Origin: Actinopolyspora alba
Lineage (GTDB): Bacteria > Actinomycetota > Actinomycetes > Mycobacteriales > Pseudonocardiaceae
DNA: 64,000 bases
Assembly: GCF_900112765.1 (NCBI RefSeq)
Contig: NZ_FOMZ01000005.1
Location: 62,001 to 126,000, forward strand
Direction: 5' to 3'
Position numbers and translations under genes: made by a program
Notes under the pieces: generated by a model
Seen by the model: only the letters and a program-made list of their open reading frames with translations
Told to the model about the DNA's origin: nothing
The model's database searches: none
Shown: in pieces, positions 50,516 through 59,779 of the stretch
Layout of the letters: the number at the start of each line of letters is the position of its first letter
Numbering within the stretch: the stretch's first letter is position 1

Positions 50516-50926
50516 ATGCGAAAAGAGAACACCTTCGAGACACGGTTTCGCGCGGCGCAGCTCGAAGCGGGGTACTGGAGAACCGGAAGCACCGACGAGG
50601 AGCTGGGCAACTGGGAGGATCTGGTCGCACAGTGCGAGGAGGGCTACGACTGGAACACCGACGAGTACGACTTCGACCTGCAGCCCAGGGACTCGCTCGA
50701 ACTCGCGCTGAACGATCCGGTGCTCAACGAGCACGAGGAGATCGAAGCTCTCCGCGCGCGGGTGTACGAGATCGATGCCGGACTCCGAGCGATTCCGCAC
50801 GACCAGTCGGTGAGGGATCCGGCGAAACACCCGTGGTGGGAGTGCTACGTGCCGAGGTACGGCACCCGCGAGTTCGTGAAGGATGTCTACCGTCGATACG
50901 GCATCAGTATCAGCACTGTGGACTGA
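50516..50926 (+). CDS. Acidic protein of unknown function
   Basis: 136 aa, soluble and rich in Asp, Glu, Trp and Tyr (NWEDLVAQCEEGYDWNTDEY), with no signal peptide or TM. The C-terminal part has PWWECYVPRYGTREFVKDVY. It starts with an ATG at 50516; GGAG lies rather far upstream. It is divergent from the ALF protein and convergent with the PH-like gene. No family recognised. Its position leaves open a link to the ALF-protein pair, but nothing in the sequence proves one. Confidence 0.65.
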   Translation: MRKENTFETRFRAAQLEAGYWRTGSTDEELGNWEDLVAQCEEGYDWNTDEYDFDLQPRDSLELALNDPVLNEHEEIEALRARVYEIDAGLRAIPHDQSVRDPAKHPWWECYVPRYGTREFVKDVYRRYGISISTVD

Positions 50927-51011
50927 CTACCCCGAGTCGAGCTACAGCGTGCCCGCGAAAAGTTCTGCGCGGCTCATTACCCCGGAGGGGCTCACGACTC
51001 GTGACCGCGCC

Positions 51012-51377
51012 TCACAACTCGGGCAGCGGGTCCTGCGGGACCTGGTCGGGCGAGCCGAGTTCGGCGTCGGCGGCGTTGACCACCGGCACGTACTCGTCGT
51101 CCACTTCGTAGTGCACCCCGTTGAACGTGAACCAGGCCGCCGCGTTGGTGTCCACCGGCCCCAGCCGGACACCGCGCGGGCTCTTGGCGAGCACGCCCTT
51201 CGGCTTGCTCCGGTTGAAGATGCCGGTCGACAGCACCGTGATCGACTGCTGACTGACCACCACGACGACGCCGGGCGAGATGCTGCCCAGGATCTCGGCG
51301 GGAAAGACGTAACGGATCCGCTCACCGGTCTCCAGAAACCGCTGAATACGCTCCCGGCACTTCGACGAGATCGGCAT
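51012..51377 (-). CDS. PH-like small protein of unknown function
   Basis: 121 aa from the ATG at 51377 (alternatives at 51386 and further upstream; no clear Shine-Dalgarno). A short helix (CRERIQRFLETGERI) is followed by alternating beta strands (RYVFPAEILG, VVVVVSQQSITVLSTG, GVRLGPVD, AWFTFNGVHYEV), as in bacterial PH-like proteins where a helix caps a beta barrel. It ends in a Pro/acidic tail. Function unknown. It converges on the acidic 136-aa gene. Confidence 0.6.
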   Translation of the reverse strand: MPISSKCRERIQRFLETGERIRYVFPAEILGSISPGVVVVVSQQSITVLSTGIFNRSKPKGVLAKSPRGVRLGPVDTNAAAWFTFNGVHYEVDDEYVPVVNAADAELGSPDQVPQDPLPEL

Positions 51378-51511
51378 ACCCGGCATATTAACCGGGCTCA
51401 TTACCCAGTGTCGACGAGCGACATGCCCTACGTGACCGATTCCGGCGGCCACCCTCGGCATTGACCATCGAGCCGCCGCGCCCCGGAGACGAGCCGCGCT
51501 CAGCACAGCCT

Positions 51512-52291
51512 TCAGTACGGCCCTTCCACAAGGTGATCGTCTCGCGCCGCTCGACGCAGCGCCGACTCGACGACGGCGCGCAGCCGAGGGCTGTGCGCGC
51601 CGGGCCAGTAGATCCCGCCGCAGGCCACACACCTGGCGAACTCGTCGTAGCACCTGCGGGTACCGGGCTCCAGCCTGGCCGCTACCTCGGCTTTCGGCAC
51701 TTCCACCAGCTGCCCGTTGCAGGAGACGCATCTGGTCCAGGGCCGCGGCGTCGGTTCGAACCGCGCGAGCACCTCGGTCTGCTGCCGGGCCGGATCGGAA
51801 GCGTAGACGTAGGCGCCCTCCGGCAGCGCACGGCGGCGCAGCAGACCACGGTCCCTGGTCAACAACACCCTCCGCTGCCGCGCGGCCCGCTCCAGCAGCT
51901 CCTCGTCGGTGGCGTCGTTGCGATAGGCGGTGTCGATCCCCAGCAACCGCATCCGGCGCGCCAGCTTGCCGAGATGCACATCCAGCACGAAGCGATTTCT
52001 GATTCGCTCCGGGTAGCGCACGGGTGCGACATCCACGACACCACCGTCGGACGGCCGGTCCCCCGCTTCAGCGGGCACCCCGTCCAGCAGCAGCTCACCG
52101 ACCTCGGTGAGTGGCACCCCCGCGGACTGGACCAGATGCCCCAGTGTGGCGGTGCCGTCGTGCGGAACCCGGACCGGTGCGCCTCGGTTACGCGGTCCGA
52201 CGAAGCGCAGCAGTTCCCGCGCGGGGCGGACGAGCGCCGCGTGTCGCTCCGTTCGACCGCGCGAGGGATTCGCCGCCGATGTGCCGGTCAT
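51512..52291 (-). CDS. Mut7-C RNase-domain protein with ubiquitin-like N-terminus
   Basis: 259 aa. About 1-95 is a ThiS/ubiquitin-like fold (Ub-Mut7C: ATLGHLVQSAGVPLTEVGEL, DGVPAEAG, VDVAPV). About 100-180 is the Mut7-C PIN-like nuclease part with RFVLDVHLGKLARRMRLLGI, YRNDATDEEL and LLTRDRGLLRRR; the acidic residues D in LDVHLGKLAR, in NDATDEE and in TRDRGLL are the expected metal ligands. A zinc ribbon (CVSCNG, CVACGG) ends the protein. Such proteins are predicted RNases possibly linked to RNA or tRNA processing. It stands 110 nt after the STAS gene on the same strand. Confidence 0.85.
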   Translation of the reverse strand: MTGTSAANPSRGRTERHAALVRPARELLRFVGPRNRGAPVRVPHDGTATLGHLVQSAGVPLTEVGELLLDGVPAEAGDRPSDGGVVDVAPVRYPERIRNRFVLDVHLGKLARRMRLLGIDTAYRNDATDEELLERAARQRRVLLTRDRGLLRRRALPEGAYVYASDPARQQTEVLARFEPTPRPWTRCVSCNGQLVEVPKAEVAARLEPGTRRCYDEFARCVACGGIYWPGAHSPRLRAVVESALRRAARDDHLVEGPY

Positions 52292-52401
52292 GGCTCACCG
52301 CTTCGATCGATTCCGAACACGGGTCGGAGGCGGGCTCACGCCGCGGCGGAGCCCGCCCCCGCGACCGCACCGCCGTTCGCGCAGTGGGTCCAACGCCGCG
52401 C

Positions 52402-52899
52402 TCAACGACTCATCGCGGCCTCGTGGCTGCCCGTTCTCGGTTCCGGGGGCCTCGGGGCACGCCGCTGGGCGGCGAACGGTTCACGCTCCGCGCCGGACTC
52501 GAACACCGGCCTGCTGCCGTAGGTGAAGCGGCTCGCCAGGCCGAGCACCTCCAACGGCCGGTCCACCGCCCGGACACCGGTGACCAGGGACAGGCGTTTT
52601 CCGGTGATATGCGCTCGCAGGTCCAGCTGCGCCAGCACCTTGATCGCCTCGACCCCGAGGAAGGTCACACCGGTCAGATCCAGCACCACCACCGGTGCCG
52701 AGGACTCCAACCGATGCTGGACCAGTTCCGCGAAGCGGGGGACCGTCACCATGTCCAGCTCGCCGGACACGTTGACGACCATCACACCGCGTCGCGGTCG
52801 CTCCGTGCTCATCCGGAAGGCGACGTTCTCGTTGCTCTCCTCGACAGCACGCACGTATTCCGCGACGGAGTCGGTGCCCCGAACCGATGATTCAGTCAT
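52402..52899 (-). CDS. STAS-domain anti-sigma-factor antagonist-like protein
   Basis: 165 aa from the ATG at 52899 (AGGTGG six bases upstream). STAS domain about 38-130: GVMVVNVSGELDMVTVPRF and VVVLDLTGVTFLGVEAIKVL. SpoIIAA-type antagonists carry DSSG after the beta strand, where Ser is phosphorylated; here the stretch reads GVEA (82-85), so no Ser is available and Glu84 occupies one of the two serine positions. The tail is Pro/Arg-rich. It would be expected to bind an anti-sigma kinase or act as a scaffold; no kinase or sigma gene is adjacent. Confidence 0.8.
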   Translation of the reverse strand: MTESSVRGTDSVAEYVRAVEESNENVAFRMSTERPRRGVMVVNVSGELDMVTVPRFAELVQHRLESSAPVVVLDLTGVTFLGVEAIKVLAQLDLRAHITGKRLSLVTGVRAVDRPLEVLGLASRFTYGSRPVFESGAEREPFAAQRRAPRPPEPRTGSHEAAMSR

Positions 52900-53437
52900 A
52901 TGATCCACCTTTTGGTTTCCCAAGGTGGCGCAGAGCCGACGTCTCGCTCTTGATCCGAAAATTGCGCCACGACGCATCGCATTCGGCGAATACGATCGTC
53001 AGAGTCCCTTTCGCATGACCCGACGTCACCGCCGACTGTAGCCAGCCCCGACAGGGGACGCCAAGAGAAACAGCTCACAACGAAACAAGAAAAAACCGAC
53101 GTGTGTACACAGCGTCATACCTGGTCAGGGCGTTGATCACCGTGCAGCCCCCAACTCAGGGCCAACCCCACGAGCCGAACACCGATCGTAATCGGACGGC
53201 ACCTTCTCTCAGGAATTCCTCAGCCGGAGCTCAGCAAAATTCTCGAATTCCTATCACTTTCCGTTAAAGGCGAAGTTACCCTTTCAGGGGATAAAGACCC
53301 TATCGGCAACACGCTGCACATGCTCGCACCGAGAAATTCCCGACAAGGGTTCGTATCCGGCCGAGCCCCACGACGGCAGGACGAGCAGCGACGACCGCAC
53401 GAGCGGGGTCAACCGGACAAGGGTGCTCAGGACGAGA
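52900..53437. other. Gene-free region between the STAS gene and rplL
   Basis: About 540 bp. It holds the STAS-gene promoter region and, near 53070-53110 and 53210-53290, AT-richer patches with A-runs. No convincing ORF, repeat or structured RNA was found. Confidence 0.5.
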
Positions 53438-53469
53438 ACGGGGCGGCCGCCCGAAGGCGACCGCCCCGT
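53438..53469 (-). terminator. Terminator hairpin of rplJL
   Basis: A 9-bp stem (53438-53446 with 53461-53469), a single mismatch, then a 4-bp stem capped by a CGAA tetraloop, 16 nt after the rplL stop. On the minus strand it is followed by TTCTCGTC. It fits the end of the rplJ-rplL transcript. Confidence 0.7.
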
Positions 53470-53484
53470 GAGGTACCGGCTGGA

Positions 53485-53871
53485 TCACTTGAGGGTGATC
53501 TTGGCGCCGACCTCCTCGAGCTTGCCCTTGACCTCGTTGGCACGCTCCTTGTCGACCTTCTCGACGACCGGCTTCGGAGCGTTCTCGACCATCTCCTTGG
53601 CCTCCTTGAGGCCCAGGCCGGAGACGATCTCGCGGACCGCCTTGATGACCTTGATCTTCTCGTCACCGGCGTCGTCGAGCATGACGTCGAACTCGTCCTG
53701 CTCCTCTTCCTCCTCGGCCGGGGCGGCACCCGCGGCCGGGGCGGCGACGGCGGCCGGAGCGGCGGCCGTGACGTCGAAGGTGTCCTCGAACTGCTTGACG
53801 AACTCGGAGAGCTCCAGCAGGGTCATTTCCTTGAAGACGTCCAGCAGCTCTTCGTTGCTCATCTTGGCCAT
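53485..53871 (-). CDS. rplL: 50S ribosomal protein L7/L12
   Basis: L7/L12 (128 aa), the stalk protein that recruits translation GTPases. It has an N-terminal dimerisation part ([20 protein letters not shown]), an Ala-rich hinge plus acidic run, and a C-terminal domain ([32 protein letters not shown]). It lies 95 nt after rplJ. Confidence 0.97.
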   Translation of the reverse strand: MAKMSNEELLDVFKEMTLLELSEFVKQFEDTFDVTAAAPAAVAAPAAGAAPAEEEEEQDEFDVMLDDAGDEKIKVIKAVREIVSGLGLKEAKEMVENAPKPVVEKVDKERANEVKGKLEEVGAKITLK

Positions 53872-53966
53872 GATGATGTTCCTTTCGGATCAGCAGCGCC
53901 TGCGCGCGGCGCACGGGTGGTGTTCGCGGGAGAACCGGGCCGACCGCCGAGAACGGCGGTGACGGC

Positions 53967-54482
53967 TCACTCCTCCTTCTTGCCCTTCAGAGCCTCTGTC
54001 ATGCGCGCGACCTGCGAAGCGGGCGCGGCGAACAGGGCCGCCGTCTCGTTGAGCTTCGCCTTCATCGCACCGGCCAGCTTGCCCAGCGTGACCTCGCGCG
54101 AATCCAGATCGGCGATGCGCTCGACCTCACCGGCCGAGATCGGGCGGCCGTCCATGTAGCCGCCCTTGATCTCCAGGGCCTTGTGGTCCTTGGCGAAGTC
54201 GCGCAGCGTCTTCGCCGCGTCCACCGGCTCACCCCTGATGAAGGTGAGCGCGGTCGGACCCTGGATGAGATCGTCGATGCCCTCGACGCCCGCCTCTTGG
54301 GTGGCGCGCCGGACCAGCGTGTTCTTCGCGACGCGGTAGGTCGCGTCCTCACCGAGGTTGCGGCGCAGCTGCTTGAGCTGGGCCGTGGTCAGTCCGCGGT
54401 ACTCGGTCACGACGGTCGCGGTCGCGTTGCTGAAGTTCTCCGAGAGCTCATTGACCGCGTCAACCTTTTCGGGCCTCGCCAT
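53967..54482 (-). CDS. rplJ: 50S ribosomal protein L10
   Basis: L10 (171 aa), the stalk base that binds L12 dimers and 23S rRNA. It begins [17 protein letters not shown] and carries [16 protein letters not shown]. It has an ATG start with GAGGAGG upstream. It is preceded by a leader with an L10-binding signature and attenuator, consistent with feedback by L10-L12. Confidence 0.97.
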   Translation of the reverse strand: MARPEKVDAVNELSENFSNATATVVTEYRGLTTAQLKQLRRNLGEDATYRVAKNTLVRRATQEAGVEGIDDLIQGPTALTFIRGEPVDAAKTLRDFAKDHKALEIKGGYMDGRPISAGEVERIADLDSREVTLGKLAGAMKAKLNETAALFAAPASQVARMTEALKGKKEE

Positions 54483-54745
54483 GTCGCCTCCTCTCTAGTG
54501 CCTCGCGACTGTGTGCCGGTCGCCAAGTGCCCTGAGACGACAAAAACGCCCCGGCGCATTCGGCACGGGGCGTGGAAGATCATCCACCGCGCGACAGTGA
54601 TCTCGCGCTGCTGGGCCTCGTCCTCCTGCGCGGGTCGCCCGTCTCTACGGGACCTTCGTTCTCCACCGGGGGAACCGGACGGTGCCGGAAACCTCACCGA
54701 GGGAAAAGACCAGCGGTCTCTGGTGGAACCTGTTCCAGCGTACGC
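54483..54745 (-). ncRNA. rplJ leader (L10-leader-type element) with attenuator
   Basis: On the minus strand the leader contains CCAGAGACCGCTGGTC (54708-54726 region), resembling the conserved L10-leader signature where L10-L12 binds by mimicking 23S rRNA. Further down, an 8-bp hairpin (54546-54573; ACGCCCCG/CGGGGCGT with a 12-nt loop) is followed by five Ts, an intrinsic-terminator shape about 60 nt before rplJ. Together these suggest attenuation or feedback of rplJL. The promoter should lie in 54727-54813; TACGCT on the minus strand is a weak -10 candidate. Confidence 0.6.
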
Positions 54746-54813
54746 CACGGATTCCTCGGAACGGCAGCCACCCCCGCCCCGCCTCCCGAGGAAGACTTGC
54801 GCCACCGGGCATC

Positions 54814-55743
54814 ATGATTACCGTGGTCGATCACCGTGAGCCCTCCGAGCGCCCCCCGCGACACCCGCCGGAACGAACCGACGGGGCGAACGCCGCGGAG
54901 CCGATCGACGCCGAGGTGGTGGACGAGCACCCGTCCGAGCGCGCTCCGGCGCGAGCTGATGCGACTCCCGGCACGACCGAGACTTTCGGGACGACCGAGA
55001 CTTTCGGGACGAACGGGTCGGACGACGCGGCCGGAACGGGCGGGGAATCGGGCAACGCCGGAACCACCCGCTCCGGCGAGGAGGACGCCCACCGCGAGTA
55101 CCAGCAGTTCCTGGAGTTCCAACGGTTCCGGGAGATGCGGCGGCGGTACGGTGACACACCGCCGGTGTCCGAGCCCACCGCCGCCGGTGGCAAGCGCCCC
55201 TGGTACCGCCGTGCACTGCGGCTGCTGCGGTTCAAGTTCGTGCGACGACTGCTATACCTGCTGGTGCTGCTGCTGGTGCTGATGTACCTGTACAACAGCA
55301 TGTTCGGCGGTGGTGGTGGACAGGCGTCGAACGGCTCCTCCCCGGGGGGCGAGGAGAGCAGGTCGGCGATGCTGCAGCGCTCCCCGACCGCCGCGGTCCG
55401 AGCGGTCTACGACGAACTCGCCAACCGACCGGACACCGTCTGCCTGCTGTTCGACGGTGACGCGAGACGCGCGTTCGCGACCGCGCACGACGCCGCGAAC
55501 TGCCAAGCCGCGGCGCGGCGGCTCAACGAACGGGTGACCGAGCGGCTCGAATACAAGAACCCGGACATCGACCGGAACGCGGTGCGGGAGTTCGAGTCGG
55601 AAACGGGCGGAAGCTGGGCCCGGATCTCCTCCTGCGACCTGGGCGTGACCGGTGGCCCACGACTCGGCGTGTTCCGGCTGCGGCAGGAGTCCTCCGGCGG
55701 CTGGCGGATCGACGGTTACGACGTCGCGAACTGCGGGAAGTGA
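54814..55743 (+). CDS. Single-TM protein with extracytoplasmic domain, function unknown
   Basis: 309 aa from the ATG at 54814 (no Shine-Dalgarno seen). Residues 1-145 are disordered and acidic, with a duplicated TTETFG hexapeptide; then a basic stretch (KRPWYRRALRLLRFKFVRR) and one TM helix (LLYLLVLLLVLMYLY, about 167-182). The outer part after a Gly-rich linker has RSPTAAVRAVYDELANRPDT, CLLFDGDARRAF and a C-terminal WRIDGYDVANCGK, like NTF2/lipoprotein-type envelope domains. It lies upstream of the glycosyltransferase gene (193-nt gap). Confidence 0.75.
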   Translation: MITVVDHREPSERPPRHPPERTDGANAAEPIDAEVVDEHPSERAPARADATPGTTETFGTTETFGTNGSDDAAGTGGESGNAGTTRSGEEDAHREYQQFLEFQRFREMRRRYGDTPPVSEPTAAGGKRPWYRRALRLLRFKFVRRLLYLLVLLLVLMYLYNSMFGGGGGQASNGSSPGGEESRSAMLQRSPTAAVRAVYDELANRPDTVCLLFDGDARRAFATAHDAANCQAAARRLNERVTERLEYKNPDIDRNAVREFESETGGSWARISSCDLGVTGGPRLGVFRLRQESSGGWRIDGYDVANCGK

Positions 55744-55936
55744 GGCCGCGCGGAAGGAGTCGTGGAAAGGGCGCGGTCGGCCTGCTCGTGGGCGACACCG
55801 GGATCTCTTTAGGATAACGACACGTCGCGACTTTCCGGGCGACGCGAAGTGATCCTTCCATCAACAGCCCGGTGTTCCCATCAGCAGCGCAGTCCTCCCC
55901 CGTCAACAGCGCAGCCGCCGCAGGAGTCCCCGCCCG

Positions 55937-58171
55937 ATGAACCGAACCGAGCAAGGCGACGATCCCGACCCCGCGATCCCCGATTCCGGAGGATCCACGG
56001 AACCTGGTGGGAACGGCCCCGGCCACGAAACGCCCACGCGAGCCGGACGCTTACGCGGCTGGTTCGCGCGACGTGATCCCGCCTGGATGATCGGGGCGCT
56101 GTCACTGCTGCTGTCGGCCTTGTTCGTGATCGTCAACCTGTCCTACAACGAGTGGCACTTCATCCCGCCGCTGGACGACTCCTACATCCACCTGCAGTAC
56201 GCGAAGCAGTTCGCCGAGGGCCACTTCCTGCGGTACAACACCGGGGACCCGGTCAGCACGGGGGCGAGCAGCCTGCTTTACATGCTGGTTCTCGGCGGGC
56301 TGTACACGCTCGGATTCCAGGGCGCGGCGCTGCTCCCGGCCGCGATGGGGCTCGGCGCGCTGTGCATGGCGCTGACGGCGGTGTGCGTGTACCGGATCGG
56401 CCACGCGCTGGTCGACCGACGGGTCGGCGTCTGGGCTGGTCTGCTCGTGGCCACGAACGGGGTGCTGCTGTGGGGCTCGGTCAGCGGGATGGAGATCGGG
56501 CTCGTGGCGCTGCTGGTCTCGGGAACGGTGCTCTCCTACACCGTCGAGGCCCCGCGAGGCCGGTTCGTGTGGACACCGATCATCGCCTCGCTGGCGGCGC
56601 TGAGCCGCCCGGAGGCGTTCCTGTTCGTGCTGGTGCTCAGCGTGGCGATGGCGTGGACGACGCTGCGCGGGGCGCGTGCTTCCGGCTCATCGCGGGCGGG
56701 GTCGCTCGCCCGCCTCGCCCCGCTGCTGTTACCGCTGGTGGCCTACCTCGGCCAGGTGCTGCTCTACGTGATCACCACCGGGCACACCTCGGCGAACGGG
56801 ATGCGGGCGAAATCGCTGCTGTACGAGCCGATCTTCTACCCGACAGGCTTCCTGGACGAGGTGCTGAAGCAGTTCCACCTGCTGCTGCGCGTGTTCAACG
56901 GGCTCAACAGCTTCGACTTCGTGTTCCCCGGAACGCTGCTGCTGGCCGTGGCGGGCACGATCGCGCTGCTGGTGCGGAAAACGCGGTGGACCCCGTTGGC
57001 GTGGGCGCTGGCGATCGGATACCTGCTCGTGCTGCTGGCGATCTCGACGCTGCACGCCGCCACCATTCACCACCTGCGTTACCACCAGCCCTTCCTGCCG
57101 ATACTGCTGTTGCTGGCCGTGATCGGGCTCCACGGGGTGAGCCGGCTGCTGCGCGACCGGCGCAACCGGCGGATCGTGCTGCACGCGGGCCTGGTCACCG
57201 CGCTGCTGTTCACCGTGGCGGAAATGCCGTCCTGGGCGATCCGGTTGGGACAGCAGTCGGCGGGCATCCGGGGCCAGCAGGTCTCGTTCACCGCGTTCCT
57301 GGAGCGGGAACTGCCCCCGAACGCCGTGCTCGCGGTCAACGACGTGGGAGCACCCGCCTACCTCGGCAGTCACCGGATCGTCGACCTCGTCGGACTGACC
57401 ACCAACCGGTTCACCAGCGCCAACAACCACGGCGCGGGAAGCATCTACGAGGTGCTGCGCGACATGCCCGCCGAGCGGCGCCCCGACTACTTCGCGGTGT
57501 TCACGGAGTGGAAGGTGCACGACCTCGACCACGGTGGCGTGTTCGCGGCGGAACCGCTGGCCACGTTCCACTCCAAGTCACCGACCTTCTCGTACCGAAC
57601 GGTCGGGTCGGCCGGGGCGTGCCAGGCGTCGAAGCTCTGTGACGAGGTGGTGATCCACGAGGCCGACTGGAGTTCGCTGGGTTCCGGGGAGCGGCCGGTG
57701 GAGAGCGACGCGCCGGGGCGGATCCGCGACCACGTCAACGTGGCCGATCTGCGGAGCGAACAGCGGCACGACTACGACGTGCTGCCCGCGCACCGGGAGT
57801 TCCAGCCCTACACCGACCTGCGCACGGTGAACTCGCCGGACGGCGAGGTGGTCGACAGCGGCAGGCACGTGATCGGTGGTGAGGCCCTCACCGCCCGGAA
57901 CCTGACCCCCGGTGAACCGGTCACGGTCACCGCACGCTACGCCCGCAACGAAGAGTCACCCGATCCGACGAAAATGTCGGTCTTCGCCAACGGCCGGAAG
58001 TTGCGGGACCGAACCCTGCTACCGGGTGGCGACGGTTGGCACGAGGCCACGTTCACTGTTCCCGGTGAGCTGGTCACCGACTCGACGCTGCGAGTCGAGT
58101 TCCGGCCCCGCGCCGGTTACCTGGGCCCCTACCCGGACTACATGTCCTACGGCTACTGGTTCAGCCAGTGA
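55937..58171 (+). CDS. GT-C-fold membrane glycosyltransferase-like protein
   Basis: 744 aa (AGGAG ten bases upstream of the ATG). The N-terminal 45 residues are disordered and acidic. About ten TM helices follow between 49 and 430. The first outer loop carries PPLDDSYIHLQYAKQFAEG, the Asp-Asp motif expected of GT-C enzymes that use polyprenyl-phosphate sugars. The C-terminal 300 residues form a soluble outer domain with a beta-sandwich-like end (GEPVTVTARYARNE, TLRVEFRPRAGYLGP). The likely substrate is a lipid-linked sugar for wall or glycoprotein synthesis; the exact role is unknown. Confidence 0.8.
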   Translation: MNRTEQGDDPDPAIPDSGGSTEPGGNGPGHETPTRAGRLRGWFARRDPAWMIGALSLLLSALFVIVNLSYNEWHFIPPLDDSYIHLQYAKQFAEGHFLRYNTGDPVSTGASSLLYMLVLGGLYTLGFQGAALLPAAMGLGALCMALTAVCVYRIGHALVDRRVGVWAGLLVATNGVLLWGSVSGMEIGLVALLVSGTVLSYTVEAPRGRFVWTPIIASLAALSRPEAFLFVLVLSVAMAWTTLRGARASGSSRAGSLARLAPLLLPLVAYLGQVLLYVITTGHTSANGMRAKSLLYEPIFYPTGFLDEVLKQFHLLLRVFNGLNSFDFVFPGTLLLAVAGTIALLVRKTRWTPLAWALAIGYLLVLLAISTLHAATIHHLRYHQPFLPILLLLAVIGLHGVSRLLRDRRNRRIVLHAGLVTALLFTVAEMPSWAIRLGQQSAGIRGQQVSFTAFLERELPPNAVLAVNDVGAPAYLGSHRIVDLVGLTTNRFTSANNHGAGSIYEVLRDMPAERRPDYFAVFTEWKVHDLDHGGVFAAEPLATFHSKSPTFSYRTVGSAGACQASKLCDEVVIHEADWSSLGSGERPVESDAPGRIRDHVNVADLRSEQRHDYDVLPAHREFQPYTDLRTVNSPDGEVVDSGRHVIGGEALTARNLTPGEPVTVTARYARNEESPDPTKMSVFANGRKLRDRTLLPGGDGWHEATFTVPGELVTDSTLRVEFRPRAGYLGPYPDYMSYGYWFSQ

Positions 58172-58292
58172 CACGTCGAGCCCGGTGGATTCGGCCGCTG
58201 GAATCGGATCCGGCCTGCTCAGGGCCGGTCCGAACGGCGCACGGGTAGAACCGGACCACCCGGGAAACGAATCGGGCCGCCGCGAAAACGAA

Positions 58293-58323
58293 CCGGGCCA
58301 CCCCTCGGCGAGGGGTGGCCCGG
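58293..58323. terminator. Bidirectional terminator between glycosyltransferase gene and rplA
   Basis: Perfect 12-nt arms (58293-58304, 58312-58323) with a 7-nt loop between convergent genes. On the minus strand it is followed by TTCGTTTTCG, a modest T-tract. Just upstream, AAACGAATCGGGCCGCC is repeated in near-identical form. Confidence 0.7.
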
Positions 58324-58377
58324 TCGCGGATCACACGCTGAAGTCCCCGCGGCCCGAACGGCCGCGGGAACGGGCGG

Positions 58378-59094
58378 TCATGCCGCCGCTGTCTCGAGCA
58401 TGTTGCGGGTCCGGTTCGCGTCCACCGCGATACCCGGGCCCATCGTGGTGGTGAAGCTGACCTTCTTGAGGTAGCGGCCCTTGGAGGTGGCGGGCTTGGA
58501 ACGCAGCACCTCGTCCAGCGCGGTGGCGTAGTTCTCCAGCAGTGCCTCCGTGGAGAACGAGGCCTTGCCGATGACGAAGTGCAGGTTGGCCTGCTTGTCC
58601 ACCCGGAAGCTGATCTTGCCGCCCTTGATGTCCTGCACGGCCTTGGCGATGTTCGGCGTCACCGTGCCGGTCTTCGGGTTGGGCATCAGGCCACGCGGGC
58701 CCAGCACGCGGGCGATCTTGCCGACCTTGGCCATCTGGTCCGGGGTGGCCACGGCCGCGTCGAAATCGAGCCAGCCGCCCTGGATACGCTCGATCAAGTC
58801 GTCGGAGCCGACAGCGTCGGCACCGGCGGACTCGGCCTCAGCGGCCTTGTCGCCGGAGGTGAAGACGACGACGCGGGCCGTCTTGCCGGTACCGTGCGGC
58901 AGGTTCACGGTCCCGCGGACCATCTGGTCCGCCTTGCGCGGATCGACGCCGAGCCGCAGGGCCACCTCGACGGTGGGGTCCATCTTGGTCTTGGCGGTCT
59001 TCTTCGCCAGCTCGACAGCTTCCTTCGGGGAGTAGATCCGGTTGCGGTCAACCAGTTCGGCTGCCTGCTGGTATGCCTTGCTGCGCTTTGCCAT
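58378..59094 (-). CDS. rplA: 50S ribosomal protein L1
   Basis: L1 (238 aa) forms the mobile L1 stalk and in many bacteria represses its own operon. It begins [20 protein letters not shown]; the typical [20 protein letters not shown] motif and a C-terminal [10 protein letters not shown] are present. It lies 115 nt after rplK. Confidence 0.97.
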   Translation of the reverse strand: MAKRSKAYQQAAELVDRNRIYSPKEAVELAKKTAKTKMDPTVEVALRLGVDPRKADQMVRGTVNLPHGTGKTARVVVFTSGDKAAEAESAGADAVGSDDLIERIQGGWLDFDAAVATPDQMAKVGKIARVLGPRGLMPNPKTGTVTPNIAKAVQDIKGGKISFRVDKQANLHFVIGKASFSTEALLENYATALDEVLRSKPATSKGRYLKKVSFTTTMGPGIAVDANRTRNMLETAAA

Positions 59095-59209
59095 GTCTGT
59101 TCCTGTTCAACGGATCAGTTGTGGTCGGGGCCGCGCTGCGAGCCCTCCCACACTTTCGGTGGATCAAGGGGTACGACCCCGGCACGGGGCCGGGCCGCAC
59201 GGAGCGCCG

Positions 59210-59644
59210 TCAGTCCTGGATGCGAAGACCCATGGAACGGGCGGTACCGGCGATGATCTTCTCGGCCTCGTCCATCGAGTTGGAGTTGAGGTCGACCCAC
59301 TTGGTCTGGGCGATCTCGCGAACCTGATCGCGGGAGACCGAACCCACCTTGGTCTTGTGCGGCTCGCCACTGCCCTTCTGCACGTTGGCTGCCTTCATCA
59401 GCAGCTTCGCGGCGGGCGGGGTCTTGAGCTTGAAGTCGAACGACCGGTCCTCGTACACGGAGATCTCGACCGGCACCACGTCACCGCGCTGGTTCTCGGT
59501 CGCGGCGTTGTAGGCCTTGCAGAACTCCATGATGTTGACGCCGTGCTGACCCAGCGCCGGACCGACCGGCGGCGCGGGGTTGGCCTGACCGGCCGAGATC
59601 TGCAGCTTGACGATCGCTGCGAGTCGCTTCTTCTTGGGCGGCAT
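59210..59644 (-). CDS. rplK: 50S ribosomal protein L11
   Basis: L11 (144 aa), part of the GTPase-associated centre, needed for RelA-type stringent control and a thiopeptide target. The ATG at 59644 gives [20 protein letters not shown]. The Pro-rich [20 protein letters not shown] motif and the C-terminal RNA-binding domain are intact. Confidence 0.97.
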   Translation of the reverse strand: MPPKKKRLAAIVKLQISAGQANPAPPVGPALGQHGVNIMEFCKAYNAATENQRGDVVPVEISVYEDRSFDFKLKTPPAAKLLMKAANVQKGSGEPHKTKVGSVSRDQVREIAQTKWVDLNSNSMDEAEKIIAGTARSMGLRIQD

Positions 59645-59779
59645 TTCGTTCTTCCTGTCCTCGTTACTGTGGTCCGTGCCGGGCGCGCGACGCACACCGG
59701 CACGCGCACGGGCGGTCGGCAACACCGAACCGCCCGCCGAAGAGCCGCGGCGCGCCCCTGCCGGCCACCGCGGCAACCA

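Noticed and set aside
55787-55815. GGGCGACACC upstream of the glycosyltransferase gene as another copy of the rpsJ/rpsL element
   Set aside because: Only nine bases match, the palindromic right arm is missing, and the gene is unrelated to translation; treated as chance.
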